NCBI GenBank assembly: GCA_947632525.1
Contig: CANRPQ010000007.1
Location: 1-23,680 of the forward strand
DNA length: 23,680 bases
Direction of reading: 5' to 3'
Source of the DNA: an uncultured Clostridia bacterium
GTDB lineage: Bacteria > Bacillota > Clostridia > TANB77 > CAG-508
The notes under the pieces are model-generated. The model had not been told where the DNA came from. It was given only the letters and a program-made list of their open reading frames with translations, and did not search any database. This document shows, in pieces, positions 7,638 through 16,304 of this stretch. The translations under genes and the position numbers were made by a program. The stretch's first letter is position 1; the number at the start of each line of letters is the position of its first letter.

Positions 7638-8765
7638 ATGCCAGGAAAACATTCGAATGATTATGATGAATATAAAATAAAAAAAACATACGATATGGAA
7701 GATGCTGAATATGCAAAAAAGAAAAATATAAATAAAAAGAAAAAAAAGAAAAAAAATAAAGCTTTAAAGATATTTGGAATAATTTTGTTAATTATTATAT
7801 TACTAATTATAGGAATTGCTGCTGCTGGGTTTGGATTTATCAATGACAAAATAGGAAAAATGAATAAAGTAGATATTAATGAATCAAATCTAGAAATTTC
7901 TGAAAATGATAATCTAACTGAATATAGAAATATTGCTATATTTGGAATAGATAGTAGAGCTGATGACTATGGAGTAGGAAACAGAAGTGATTGTATTATA
8001 ATTGCAAGTATTAATAATGCTACAAAAGATGTAAATCTAATTTCTGTTTATCGTGATTCCTATGTACAAATTCCAGGCCATGGACTAGATAAGATAACAC
8101 ATGCATATTCTTATGGTGGAGCAGAACTTGCAATAAAAACTTTAAATACAAATTTAGACTTAAACATTAAAGAATTTATAACAGTTAATTTTGACTCTGT
8201 AGCAGATGCGGTAGATGAACTTGGTGGAATTAAAATGCAAATAACTGCTGAAGAAACACAATATATTAATTCATATATAGATGAAGTTTCAAAAGTAACA
8301 GGAAAAAAATCTAAACATATTACATCAGCAGGAACATACACATTAGATGGTGTTCAAGCAGTATCATATTGTAGAATTCGTTATACAGCAGGCGGAGACT
8401 ATAAACGTACAGAGCGTATGAGAGATTTAATTGAAGCTATGGTACAAAAATTAAAAACAAAAAGTTTAGGAGAACTAAATAATTTTGCAGATAAAATGCT
8501 ACCACAAGTATATACAAATATAAAAATGGGAGATATAGTTTCACTATTACCATCAGCTACAAGCTTTAAAATAGGAAAAAGTATGGGCTGGCCATATAAC
8601 GTAAAGGGAATAACACTAGATAGGTGGTATGGAGTTCCAGTAACATTAGAAAGCAATGTATTAAAGCTACATAAAGAAGTATTCAAAGATGAAAACTATG
8701 AACTACCATCTAAAATTAAAACAATTAGTAACCAAATTATAACTAAAACAGGATATAGTAAATAA
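7638..8765 (+). CDS. LytR-CpsA-Psr (LCP) family glycopolymer ligase
   Basis: LCP proteins transfer undecaprenyl-linked glycopolymers (teichoic acids, capsule, glycans) to peptidoglycan on the outer side of the membrane. 375 residues: a basic cytoplasmic tail with seven lysines in a row at 33-39, one membrane helix (about 43-67), then the LCP domain from about 95 (IAIFGIDSRADDYGVGNRSD, SVYRDSYVQIPG, ITHAYSYGG, CRIRYTAGGDYKRTERMRDL). The acidic and arginine residues typical of the pyrophosphate site are present. It ends the galE unit and lies immediately upstream of the polysaccharide locus, so it is the likely attachment enzyme for that polymer. The lysine codons contain two A8 tracts (7740-7747, 7749-7756) split by one G. 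Confidence 0.93.
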   Translation: MPGKHSNDYDEYKIKKTYDMEDAEYAKKKNINKKKKKKKNKALKIFGIILLIIILLIIGIAAAGFGFINDKIGKMNKVDINESNLEISENDNLTEYRNIAIFGIDSRADDYGVGNRSDCIIIASINNATKDVNLISVYRDSYVQIPGHGLDKITHAYSYGGAELAIKTLNTNLDLNIKEFITVNFDSVADAVDELGGIKMQITAEETQYINSYIDEVSKVTGKKSKHITSAGTYTLDGVQAVSYCRIRYTAGGDYKRTERMRDLIEAMVQKLKTKSLGELNNFADKMLPQVYTNIKMGDIVSLLPSATSFKIGKSMGWPYNVKGITLDRWYGVPVTLESNVLKLHKEVFKDENYELPSKIKTISNQIITKTGYSK

Positions 8766-8768
8766 AAT

Positions 8769-8813
8769 AAAAGGATTTATTTTGGGAAAAATATGCCAAA
8801 ATAAATCCTTTTA
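8769..8813 (+). terminator. Strong intrinsic terminator after the LCP gene
   Basis: A perfect 17-bp stem (8769-8785 with 8796-8812) and a 10-base loop, its right arm ending in TTTT. The left arm begins with AAAA, so it could also work on the other strand. It separates the galE-LCP unit from the polysaccharide locus. Confidence 0.9.
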
Positions 8814-8852
8814 AAATTTATATCTAAATAACACGAAAAATAGAAAAAAGTG

Positions 8853-8881
8853 TTGATTTTTATATAATAATAGTATAGAAT
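8853..8881 (+). promoter_or_regulatory. Promoter of the polysaccharide locus
   Basis: TTGATT (8853-8858), a 17-base spacer, and TAGAAT (8876-8881). It lies just past the terminator and about 32 bases before the ATG at 8920 when counted from the expected start near 8888. No other good promoter was found inside the locus, so it may drive all ten genes to 19425. Confidence 0.65.
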
Positions 8882-8906
8882 AAAATAGTAATAATGAAAT
8901 AAAAGC

Positions 8907-8911
8907 AAGGG
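8907..8911 (+). promoter_or_regulatory. RBS that fixes the sugar transferase start
   Basis: AAGGG is eight bases before the ATG at 8920. The in-frame GTG at 8911 overlaps this site and cannot be the start. Confidence 0.7.
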
Positions 8912-8919
8912 TGTATTGT

Positions 8920-9612
8920 ATGGACATAGATATTCAAACTTCTAAAAAAGCTAATGAAATTGATATAGATGATAACAATATAAATAAAAAAATATATAAA
9001 GTAATAAAAAGAATAGTTGATATAATAGGTGCATTGGTTGGATGCGTTATTTTAGTACCATTAACTCTAGTAGTATGGATTGCTAATATAGTGGTAAAAG
9101 ACAATGGGCCAGTTTTTTATATACAAAAAAGAATAGGAAAAAACGGAAAAACATTCAAAATGTATAAATTTCGTTCAATGGTAGTAAATGCAGATAAGAA
9201 ACTAAAAAGATACTTACTAGATAATCCTGAAGCCAATGAAGAGTATATGACATACAGAAAACTAACAAATGACCCCAGAATTACACCTGTAGGAAAATTT
9301 TTAAGAAAAGCTAGTTTGGACGAATTTCCACAATTTATAAATGTGCTAAAAGGAGATATGAGTTTGGTAGGACCAAGGCCATATTTACCCAGAGAAAAAA
9401 GAGCAATAGGAAAAGTAGCTTACAATCAAATAATAAAAGTAAAACCCGGATTAACAGGACCATGGCAAGTTAATGGGAGAAGTGAAGTTACATTAAAAGA
9501 TAGAATAAATATTGATATTGAATACATTAAAAAGGAAAATGCTCTAAGTGATATAAAATTTCTATTAAAAACGATATTAAAAATTTTCAATAAAAATGAA
9601 GGGGCTAAATAA
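8920..9612 (+). CDS. Undecaprenyl-phosphate sugar phosphotransferase (initiating enzyme)
   Basis: A short, single-domain polyprenol phosphoglycosyltransferase of the bacterial sugar transferase family (like the catalytic part of WbaP/CpsE, or PglC). It moves a sugar-1-phosphate from a UDP-sugar to undecaprenyl phosphate and so starts each repeat unit. 230 residues: a hydrophobic re-entrant helix (about 31-55), GPVFYIQKRIGKNGKTF, YKFRSM, then the catalytic Asp-Glu pair at 134-135 in SLDEFPQ, LKGDMSLVGPRP, and PGLTGPWQVNGRS near the C-terminus. There is no CoA-binding-like N-terminal domain as in long forms. First gene of the locus, two bases before the next. The sugar is not certain; galE upstream makes galactose, GalNAc or glucose reasonable. 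Confidence 0.93.
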   Translation: MDIDIQTSKKANEIDIDDNNINKKIYKVIKRIVDIIGALVGCVILVPLTLVVWIANIVVKDNGPVFYIQKRIGKNGKTFKMYKFRSMVVNADKKLKRYLLDNPEANEEYMTYRKLTNDPRITPVGKFLRKASLDEFPQFINVLKGDMSLVGPRPYLPREKRAIGKVAYNQIIKVKPGLTGPWQVNGRSEVTLKDRINIDIEYIKKENALSDIKFLLKTILKIFNKNEGAK

Positions 9613-9614
9613 AA

Positions 9615-10829
9615 ATGAAAGTTTTATTAGTAAATAAATTTCATTATTTAAAAGGTGGAAGTGAAAAATATTATTTTGATTTAGCAAAAGAATTAGAAAA
9701 ACACGGACATGAAGTAGCATTTTTTTCAATGAAAAATAAAAACAATATTCAAACGAATAATAAAGAATATTTTACTGAAGAAATTGACTTAAACAGCAAT
9801 AATAAATTAAAGGCTTTAGAAATTATTTATTCAAGAAAGAATAAAAAAAAGATGGAAGAGGCTTTAGAAGATTTTAAACCAGATATAGTACACTTAAATA
9901 ATTTTCAAAGACAATTGTCAGCTTCAATTATTAAACCAATAAAAAAAAGAAAAATACCTATTGTATTTACAGCGCATGACGTACAAGCTATATGCCCGGC
10001 AATTACAATGTTAGATGGTAATAAAAAAATATGTGAAAAATGTATAAAAGGAAAATATATTAATTGTATAAAGAAAAAATGCATAAAAAATTCTAAATTA
10101 AAAAGTTTATTAGGAGCAATTGAAGGTAAATATTATAGAATAGCAAATATTTATAGAAAAAAGATAGACTATATTATTACACCAAGCCAATTCTACAAAT
10201 CTAAATTTATAGAAGACGGTATACCCGAAGAAAAGATAAAAGCACTTCACAATTTTATTAATATTGATGAATATAAAATAGACACTAAAGATGATAATTA
10301 TGCTTTATATTTTGGAAGATTATCTAAAGAAAAAGGAATTTTACATTTAATTGACGCTTTTTCAAAAATGAAAGATGGAAAGTTATATATTGCTGGAGAA
10401 GGAGAAGAAAAAGAAAATATAAAAAAATTAATAGAAAACAATGGACTAGAAGATAGAATTAAATTATTAGGATTTTTAAATACAGAAAATATGAAAGAAT
10501 ATATTAGAAAATGTAAATTTGTAATTGTACCATCTATATGGTACGAAAACTGTCCTTATTCTATTATTGAAACTTTAGCAATAGGAAAGCCTGTAATAGG
10601 GTCAAATATGGGTGGAATTCCTGAATTAATAAAAAATGGAGAAAATGGATTTATATATCAAGTAGATAATATAAATGATTTAAAGCAAAAAATCCAAAAG
10701 CTATTTAATGATAATGATTTAGTGAAAAAATTTAGTGAAAAATCCAAAGAATTATGTAAGAAACTATATTCTAAAGAAATTTACTACAATGAACTTATTA
10801 AAATCTATAATAGCTTATTAAATAGATAG
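9615..10829 (+). CDS. Family 4 glycosyltransferase with Cys-rich insert
   Basis: A 404-residue GT-B fold retaining glycosyltransferase. The N-terminal half has LVNKFHYLKGGSEKYYFDLAKEL and TAHDVQAICPA; the C-terminal donor half has LYFGRLSKEKGI, IAGEGEE, and ENCPYSIIETLAIGKPVIGS, carrying the E-x7-E-type site. Between residues 126 and about 155 is a cysteine cluster (ICPA, then KICEKC, INC and KKKC) that could bind a metal; such inserts occur in other polysaccharide-locus GT4 enzymes. It probably adds the second sugar to the lipid-linked intermediate on the inner membrane face. Sugar and linkage are not readable from the sequence. AAGGGG lies ten bases before the ATG. Confidence 0.88.
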   Translation: MKVLLVNKFHYLKGGSEKYYFDLAKELEKHGHEVAFFSMKNKNNIQTNNKEYFTEEIDLNSNNKLKALEIIYSRKNKKKMEEALEDFKPDIVHLNNFQRQLSASIIKPIKKRKIPIVFTAHDVQAICPAITMLDGNKKICEKCIKGKYINCIKKKCIKNSKLKSLLGAIEGKYYRIANIYRKKIDYIITPSQFYKSKFIEDGIPEEKIKALHNFINIDEYKIDTKDDNYALYFGRLSKEKGILHLIDAFSKMKDGKLYIAGEGEEKENIKKLIENNGLEDRIKLLGFLNTENMKEYIRKCKFVIVPSIWYENCPYSIIETLAIGKPVIGSNMGGIPELIKNGENGFIYQVDNINDLKQKIQKLFNDNDLVKKFSEKSKELCKKLYSKEIYYNELIKIYNSLLNR

Positions 10830-10840
10830 GAGAAGAACAG

Positions 10841-12025
10841 ATGAAAGGTAAAAAATTAAATGGTACAGTAATTGTTACATATCGTTGCAATGCCAGATGT
10901 ACTATGTGTAATAGATACAAGTGCCCATCTAAACCAGAGGAAGAATTGAGTATTGAAACAATAAAGAAATTACCTAAAATGTATTTTACTAATATAACAG
11001 GAGGAGAACCATTTATTAGAGAAGACTTACCAGATATAGTAAGAGAACTGTGTAAAAAATCGGATAGAATAGTTATTTCTACTAATGGATTTTTTACAGA
11101 AAGAATTATAGAATTGTGTAAAGAATTTCCAAATGTAGGAATAAGAATATCTATAGAAGGTCTTGAAGAAACAAATAATAAAATAAGAGGGCTAGAAGAT
11201 GGATTTAATAAAGGGTATTTAACTCTAAAAAAACTGGTAGAAATGGGGCATCCAGATGTTGGATTCGGTATGACAGTTCAAGACGCAAATGCTAAAGACT
11301 TAGTTCCTTTATATGACTTATCAAATGAATTAAATATGGAATTTGCTACTGCATCATTACATAATTCATTTTATTTTGTAGAATCGAAAAATATTATAAA
11401 AGATAGATTAATGGTATCAAAAGAATTTGAAAAACTAATTAATAAGCTATTAGAATCAAACTCACCCAAAAAATGGTTTAGAGCATATTTTAATCATGGA
11501 TTAATAAACTATATATTTTCTCAAAAAAGATTACTTCCATGTGATATGGCTTTTGATACATTTTTTATAGATCCATATGGTGATGTAATGCCATGTAATG
11601 GAACAAAAGAAAAACAAGTTATGGGAAACTTAAACGATCAATCGTGGGAAGAAATTTGGAACTCAAAGCAGGCAGAAGAAGTTCGTAATACAGTTAGACA
11701 TTGCAATAGACAATGTTGGATGATAGGTTCTGTAAGTCCTGCAATGCATAAATATATATGGATTCCTGCACTATGGGTAATAAAACATAAATTTTTAAGA
11801 TTTTTCAAAAAACAAAAATATTCTATGTTCGAAAATAAAATAGTTAGAGATTTTAGAGATGGAAAAGTAACGAAGGAAGAATTAGATAAATGTTCAACAT
11901 GTGATATGTACTGTAATGTTAATGATGGATTATCAGAACAATCTAGAGAACAATTGCAACGTAAATCAGGAGAAGAAATTGTAGAAGAGGATATTGCAAA
12001 TCAGATGAAAAACAAAAATAATTAA
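10841..12025 (+). CDS. Radical SAM protein with SPASM-like C-terminal cysteines
   Basis: A 394-residue radical SAM enzyme. The [4Fe-4S] motif CNARCTMC (C16, C20, C23, CxxxCxxC) and the SAM-binding GGEP (about 54-57) are intact. The C-terminal part has C234 (LLPCDMAF), C252 (DVMPCNG), C288 and C292 (HCNRQCW), and a separate CSTCDMYC at 351-358, which could hold one or two auxiliary clusters as in SPASM/Twitch enzymes. After about residue 300 comes an extension with a hydrophobic stretch (IWIPALWVI) and basic helix that may touch the membrane. It lies between two GT4 genes in the same run, so modification of a sugar or lipid-linked intermediate is a fair guess. No precursor peptide gene is seen beside it. 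Exact reaction unknown. Confidence 0.85.
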   Translation: MKGKKLNGTVIVTYRCNARCTMCNRYKCPSKPEEELSIETIKKLPKMYFTNITGGEPFIREDLPDIVRELCKKSDRIVISTNGFFTERIIELCKEFPNVGIRISIEGLEETNNKIRGLEDGFNKGYLTLKKLVEMGHPDVGFGMTVQDANAKDLVPLYDLSNELNMEFATASLHNSFYFVESKNIIKDRLMVSKEFEKLINKLLESNSPKKWFRAYFNHGLINYIFSQKRLLPCDMAFDTFFIDPYGDVMPCNGTKEKQVMGNLNDQSWEEIWNSKQAEEVRNTVRHCNRQCWMIGSVSPAMHKYIWIPALWVIKHKFLRFFKKQKYSMFENKIVRDFRDGKVTKEELDKCSTCDMYCNVNDGLSEQSREQLQRKSGEEIVEEDIANQMKNKNN

Positions 12026-12037
12026 GGAGTTCTATAT

Positions 12038-13153
12038 ATGAAAATTGCAATGATAGGTCATAAACGTATTCCATCACGTGAAGGCGGAGTAGAAATTGTA
12101 GTGGAAGAATTATCTACTAGACTTATAAAAAGAGGGCATATAGTAGAAGTTTATAATAGAAAAGGAAAAAATGTTCAAGATAAAAACGTTGATAAAGGGA
12201 AAAAAAATCCAAAGGAATATAAAGGCATCAAATTACTAACAATACCAACTATTAATAAAAAAGGTATAGATGCTTTATTATATAGCTTTTTTGCAACGAT
12301 AAGAGCAATATTTGGTAAATATGATGTTATACATTATCATGCAGAAGGATCATGTGCAATGCTTTGGATACCTCACTTATTTAGAATAAAAACAGTAGCG
12401 ACTATACATGGGTTAGATTGGCAACGTTCCAAATGGGGTGGATTTGCTACCAAGTATTTGAAATTTGGTGAAAAAATAGCTGCAAAGTATGCAGATGAAA
12501 TAATTGTACTGTCAAAAGGAGTTAAAAAATATTTTAAGGATACATATAATAGAGAGACACATTTTATACCAAATGGAGTAAATAAACCAGAAATAAAAAA
12601 AGCTGATATGATAAAAGAAAAATGGGGATTAGAAAAAGATAATTATATCTTGTTCTTAGCAAGAATAGTGCCTGAAAAAGGATTACATTACTTGGTAGAG
12701 GCATACAAACAAATAAAGACAGACAAAAAATTAGTTATTGCTGGAGGAGCAAGTCACACTAATAATTACTTAGAAAAAATAAAGAATATGGTTAAAGATG
12801 ATAAAAGGATTCTTATGACGGGATTTGTACAAGGACAAATATTAGAAGAACTATATAGCAATTGTTATTTGTATTGTTTACCAAGCGATATAGAGGGAAT
12901 GCCTATATCTCTTTTAGAAGCAATGAGCTATGGATGTAATTGCTTAATAAGTGATATAGAAGAAAATACACAAATAACTCAAGAATATGCATGTAAATTT
13001 AAAAAATCAGACATAGAAGACTTAAAAATCAAATTAAAACAAATAATTAGTAAAGCAATTGATAAAAAACAAAAGGAAGAAATTCAAAAATACACTATAG
13101 AAAAATACAATTGGGATAAAACTGTAGATGAAACGCTTGAACTATACAAATAA
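12038..13153 (+). CDS. Family 4 glycosyltransferase
   Basis: A 371-residue GT-B enzyme. The start MKIAMIGHKRIPSREGGVE is typical of a group of rhamnosyltransferase-like GT4 proteins with a DUF1972-type N-terminus. The acceptor half has YHAEGSCAMLW and TIHGLDWQR; the donor half has FLARIVPEKGLHYLVEAY, VIAGGASHT and PSDIEGMPISLLEAMSYG with the paired glutamates. It likely adds another sugar to the repeat unit; donor unknown. AAGGAG (12024-12029) overlaps the stop of the radical SAM gene and is eight bases before the ATG. Confidence 0.88.
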   Translation: MKIAMIGHKRIPSREGGVEIVVEELSTRLIKRGHIVEVYNRKGKNVQDKNVDKGKKNPKEYKGIKLLTIPTINKKGIDALLYSFFATIRAIFGKYDVIHYHAEGSCAMLWIPHLFRIKTVATIHGLDWQRSKWGGFATKYLKFGEKIAAKYADEIIVLSKGVKKYFKDTYNRETHFIPNGVNKPEIKKADMIKEKWGLEKDNYILFLARIVPEKGLHYLVEAYKQIKTDKKLVIAGGASHTNNYLEKIKNMVKDDKRILMTGFVQGQILEELYSNCYLYCLPSDIEGMPISLLEAMSYGCNCLISDIEENTQITQEYACKFKKSDIEDLKIKLKQIISKAIDKKQKEEIQKYTIEKYNWDKTVDETLELYK

Positions 13154-13165
13154 AGGTGGAAAAAC

Positions 13166-13984
13166 ATGAATGAGTTAATGAGTGATGAAAATCTAAGAAA
13201 ATTACATAATGTAGAAATAGAGATATTAGACGAAGTAGTAAGAATATGTGAAAAGTATAATCTTACTTATTTCTTAACAGGAGGAACATTATTAGGAGCA
13301 GTTAGACACAAAGGATTTATCCCATGGGATGATGATTTAGATATAGGAATGCCTAGAAAAGATTATGAGAAATTTATAAATATATATGCAAATGAATTAA
13401 ATGATATATATATGATAGATAACAAAAATACAAATCCAAAATATTATTTGAATTTTACAAAGATAAGAAAGAAAAATACGATATTTGAGCAAGAATTTCA
13501 AGTAAATTATGATGGACCTAAAGGAATATGGATAGATTTATTTCCTTTTGACAATGCAAAATCAGATAATTCAAAAATAATAGCAATACAATACAAAATA
13601 AATAAATTAATTTTTTCAATATTACATTATAAAAATAAGTTCTTTTTAAATAAAAATAAACTAATAATAAAAAGAATAATTGGTATATTATTTAAACCGA
13701 TAAGCAATAAAACTTTATTAAACCTACAAGACAAAGTAATGAAATGGAATTTTAAAAAAGATGATTACAAATATTTTGTAGCTTTATCAACAGCATATAA
13801 TTATAAAAGTGAATTGATAAAAAAAGAAAAATATTTACCAACTATAAAAATGAAATTTGAAAATAAAGAGTACAATGTTCCAAAAGAATATGACTTTATA
13901 TTGCACAGCATGTATGGAAATTATATGGAGATACCACCAATAGAAAAAAGAGTAACACACAATCCAGTAAATTTGAAATTTTAG
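13166..13984 (+). CDS. LicD-family phosphotransferase
   Basis: A 272-residue LicD-like nucleotidyltransferase-fold protein. The N-terminal core is intact: LRKLHNVEIEILDEVVRICEKY, FLTGGTLLGAVRHKGFIPWDDDLDIGM with the metal-binding Asp cluster at 55-59, and later GPKGIWIDLFPFDN. LicD enzymes move phosphocholine or a similar phospho-alcohol from a CDP carrier to a glycan; some relatives transfer other groups. No choline uptake, kinase or cytidylyltransferase gene (licA-C) is in the window, so the donor is open. The middle and C-terminal part is very AT-rich and lysine-rich. The RBS AAAGGTGG lies six bases before the ATG. Confidence 0.88.
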   Translation: MNELMSDENLRKLHNVEIEILDEVVRICEKYNLTYFLTGGTLLGAVRHKGFIPWDDDLDIGMPRKDYEKFINIYANELNDIYMIDNKNTNPKYYLNFTKIRKKNTIFEQEFQVNYDGPKGIWIDLFPFDNAKSDNSKIIAIQYKINKLIFSILHYKNKFFLNKNKLIIKRIIGILFKPISNKTLLNLQDKVMKWNFKKDDYKYFVALSTAYNYKSELIKKEKYLPTIKMKFENKEYNVPKEYDFILHSMYGNYMEIPPIEKRVTHNPVNLKF

Positions 13985-14001
13985 AATATTATAAAGTGAT
14001 T

Positions 14002-14005
14002 GGAG
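14002..14005 (+). promoter_or_regulatory. RBS that fixes the polymerase start
   Basis: GGAG lies eight bases before the ATG at 14014 and downstream of the in-frame GTG at 13996, which has no ribosome binding site. Confidence 0.65.
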
Positions 14006-14013
14006 AGATAAAA

Positions 14014-15297
14014 ATGCATTTTAATATTAATAAAAAAAACTTGATAATTTTGTGTACATTAATGTTAATAATATTAATATATTACTTTATGCAATTTATA
14101 AAAATTAATGAATTTATTAACTTAGCAATATTTTCAATCTTATATATTTCTATAATTATTACTGTTTTAAAATTTAATGAATTTTATTTTTGGAGAGTAT
14201 CTGTATTATTTATGGCATTCTTTTCAATAAATATTGGAATATCACCAATTGCTTATTATATAGCAACTGGTGAATTCTGTTCAGAGGAATATATAATAAT
14301 TTTAGTTGCAGCATTGTGTTTTTTGATAGGAAATTTTATATATAATAGCATAGAATATACGAAAGCAGAAAAAAAAATAAAAAAAAGAAAAGAAGTTAAT
14401 AGCAATGTACTAATAGCAATTGCATTAATATTAATAATAATATCAATTTTAGCGGATGCAATTTATTTAGTTAAAAATCATTCTATTATTTTAAATGAAA
14501 ATATAGAAAATGGCAGAATTATGGCTCTTTCTGGAAACGGAATAATTATACAATTAATGTATTTGGGAACTATAGGACTTTGCTTGCTTTATGAATGCGT
14601 TTTAAAGAACAAATTCAATAAGAAATATTTTATTATCTTAGCTTGTATTGTTATACCGCTAACTTTAATAAAAGGCTTTAGATCAAGCTTAGTAATGCCA
14701 ATTATAATTATTTTCCTTATGTACAATAAGATATACAATATAAACAATAAAAAGTTATTGAAATTAGCAATCATAATATTAATAATAATTGTCTTAATTG
14801 GTTCAATACGAGGAGGCACTAATATTTATAGAAGTACTATCTCAATATTCAAGAATGGATCAATAAACCTTTCAAATATACTTAGAGCATTCCCACAGCA
14901 TGAAAACTATAAATATGGTTACACATATTTAATAAATATAATTATGTTAAAACCCGGCCCAGACATGGATTTTACTCTATGGTTAAAAGACATACTAAAT
15001 ATTACATTTAATGGTGGAGGAGTAACTCCAACTATAATAGGAGAATTCTATATAAATTTTGGAGTGGCAGGAATAATTATAGGAATGATTTTAATGGGAT
15101 TAGTCTCAAAAAAAATAGAATACTTTTACAACACTTCAAATCAATTTTACTATAGTAGCTTTATTATATGTTCCTTTATTAATACCACTGGTGGTGGAAT
15201 TGCAAACATAGAAATTAGTTTGTTAGTTACAACGATTATATATTTTACAACTATACTAATATCTAAAAATTTTTATAAAGTAAAAAAGCAAAATTAA
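14014..15297 (+). CDS. Wzy-like oligosaccharide repeat-unit polymerase
   Basis: A 427-residue integral membrane protein with about ten to twelve hydrophobic helices and a larger loop between about 290 and 340 containing FPQHENYKYGYTYL and LKPGPDMDFTLWLKDILN, as in O-antigen/capsule polymerases and relatives (EpsG/OafB-like oligosaccharide repeat-unit polymerases). Such proteins join lipid-linked repeat units outside the membrane. Sequence identity in this family is very low, so the call rests on topology, loop features (GGGVTPTIIGEFYINFG) and position in a locus that also has a flippase and an initiating transferase. Strongly AT-rich. Confidence 0.78.
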   Translation: MHFNINKKNLIILCTLMLIILIYYFMQFIKINEFINLAIFSILYISIIITVLKFNEFYFWRVSVLFMAFFSINIGISPIAYYIATGEFCSEEYIIILVAALCFLIGNFIYNSIEYTKAEKKIKKRKEVNSNVLIAIALILIIISILADAIYLVKNHSIILNENIENGRIMALSGNGIIIQLMYLGTIGLCLLYECVLKNKFNKKYFIILACIVIPLTLIKGFRSSLVMPIIIIFLMYNKIYNINNKKLLKLAIIILIIIVLIGSIRGGTNIYRSTISIFKNGSINLSNILRAFPQHENYKYGYTYLINIIMLKPGPDMDFTLWLKDILNITFNGGGVTPTIIGEFYINFGVAGIIIGMILMGLVSKKIEYFYNTSNQFYYSSFIICSFINTTGGGIANIEISLLVTTIIYFTTILISKNFYKVKKQN

Positions 15298-15315
15298 AAA
15301 AGAGGGAGTATTAGA

Positions 15316-16302
15316 ATGGAAGAAGAACTAATATCGGTTATAGTTCCGGTATATAATGTAGAAAAATATCTACAAAGATGCATTAATAGTTTGATAAATC
15401 AAACATATAAAAATTTGGAAATAATACTAATTAATGATGGATCTGAAGATAAATCAGGAGAACTGTGTGATAAATATAAAAATATAGACCCTAGGATTAA
15501 AGTAATACATAAGAAGAATCAAGGATTAGGGTTTGCTAGAAATACTGGATTGGAGAATGCAACTGGAAAGTATATTAGTTTTATAGATTCAGATGATTAT
15601 ATAAAAGAAAACATGCTAGAAAAGATGTATAAATATATAAAATCAGATAAATCTGATACTGTATTATGTAATATATGTGATATAGAAGAAGAAGCTATTT
15701 GTATTAAAGAAGACATATCCAACAATGTCCTTTTAAGGATGATAGGAGCAAACTATTCTGGAAAAAATTATATAGGAATGTCTGTATGGAGAGGACTGTA
15801 TTCAAAAGAAATAATAGAAGATAATAATATAAGGTTCTATTCAGAAAGAGAATACATTTCAGAAGATATTATTTTTGACTTTAATTATTATAGATATTCA
15901 AAAAGAGTTACTTTATTGAAAGATTATTTATATATATATTGCACTAATAATGAATCTTCATTAACAAAAAAATATAAAAATAACAGATTTCAAATGTATA
16001 AAAAATTATATATTAAAGAAAAGGAACTAATAAATTCATTAAACTTATGTGAAGAAGCAAATGAAAGATTAAATAATACTTTTTATTGGAATATTTTAGT
16101 CTGCTTGAAGCAAGAAATAAAATACAAACCAAATGGGTATAAAAAAAATATAAAAAAGATTTTAGAGGATAAAACATTAGTAAAAGTTTTAAGTGAAATT
16201 GATGATTCAAAAATGAATTTTAAAAATAGACTATTTGTAAACATGATAAGAAAGAGAAGGAAATTTATAATAAGGCTTATTTTAAAAATTAAAGGTGATT
16301 GA
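15316..16302 (+). CDS. Family 2 glycosyltransferase
   Basis: A 328-residue soluble GT-A enzyme. It starts with ISVIVPVYNVEKYLQRCI, then IILINDGSEDKSGELC, QGLGFARNTGLENA and the metal-binding DSDD at 91-94. The C-terminal part is variable and basic, ending with a lysine/arginine-rich helix that may lie on the membrane. It likely adds one sugar to the repeat unit. GAGGGAG (15302-15308) lies about seven bases before the ATG. Its stop is two bases from the start of the acetyltransferase gene, whose RBS is inside this gene's last codons. Confidence 0.9.
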   Translation: MEEELISVIVPVYNVEKYLQRCINSLINQTYKNLEIILINDGSEDKSGELCDKYKNIDPRIKVIHKKNQGLGFARNTGLENATGKYISFIDSDDYIKENMLEKMYKYIKSDKSDTVLCNICDIEEEAICIKEDISNNVLLRMIGANYSGKNYIGMSVWRGLYSKEIIEDNNIRFYSEREYISEDIIFDFNYYRYSKRVTLLKDYLYIYCTNNESSLTKKYKNNRFQMYKKLYIKEKELINSLNLCEEANERLNNTFYWNILVCLKQEIKYKPNGYKKNIKKILEDKTLVKVLSEIDDSKMNFKNRLFVNMIRKRRKFIIRLILKIKGD

Positions 16303-16304
16303 AT

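Noticed and set aside
9990..10095. Separate zinc-ribbon gene or frameshift in the first GT4
   Set aside because: The cysteine cluster is in frame and lies between intact GT-B halves, as in other GT4 proteins, so it is an insert and not a break.
13996..14013. GTG start for the Wzy-like polymerase
   Set aside because: The RBS lies downstream of it and is properly placed for the ATG at 14014.
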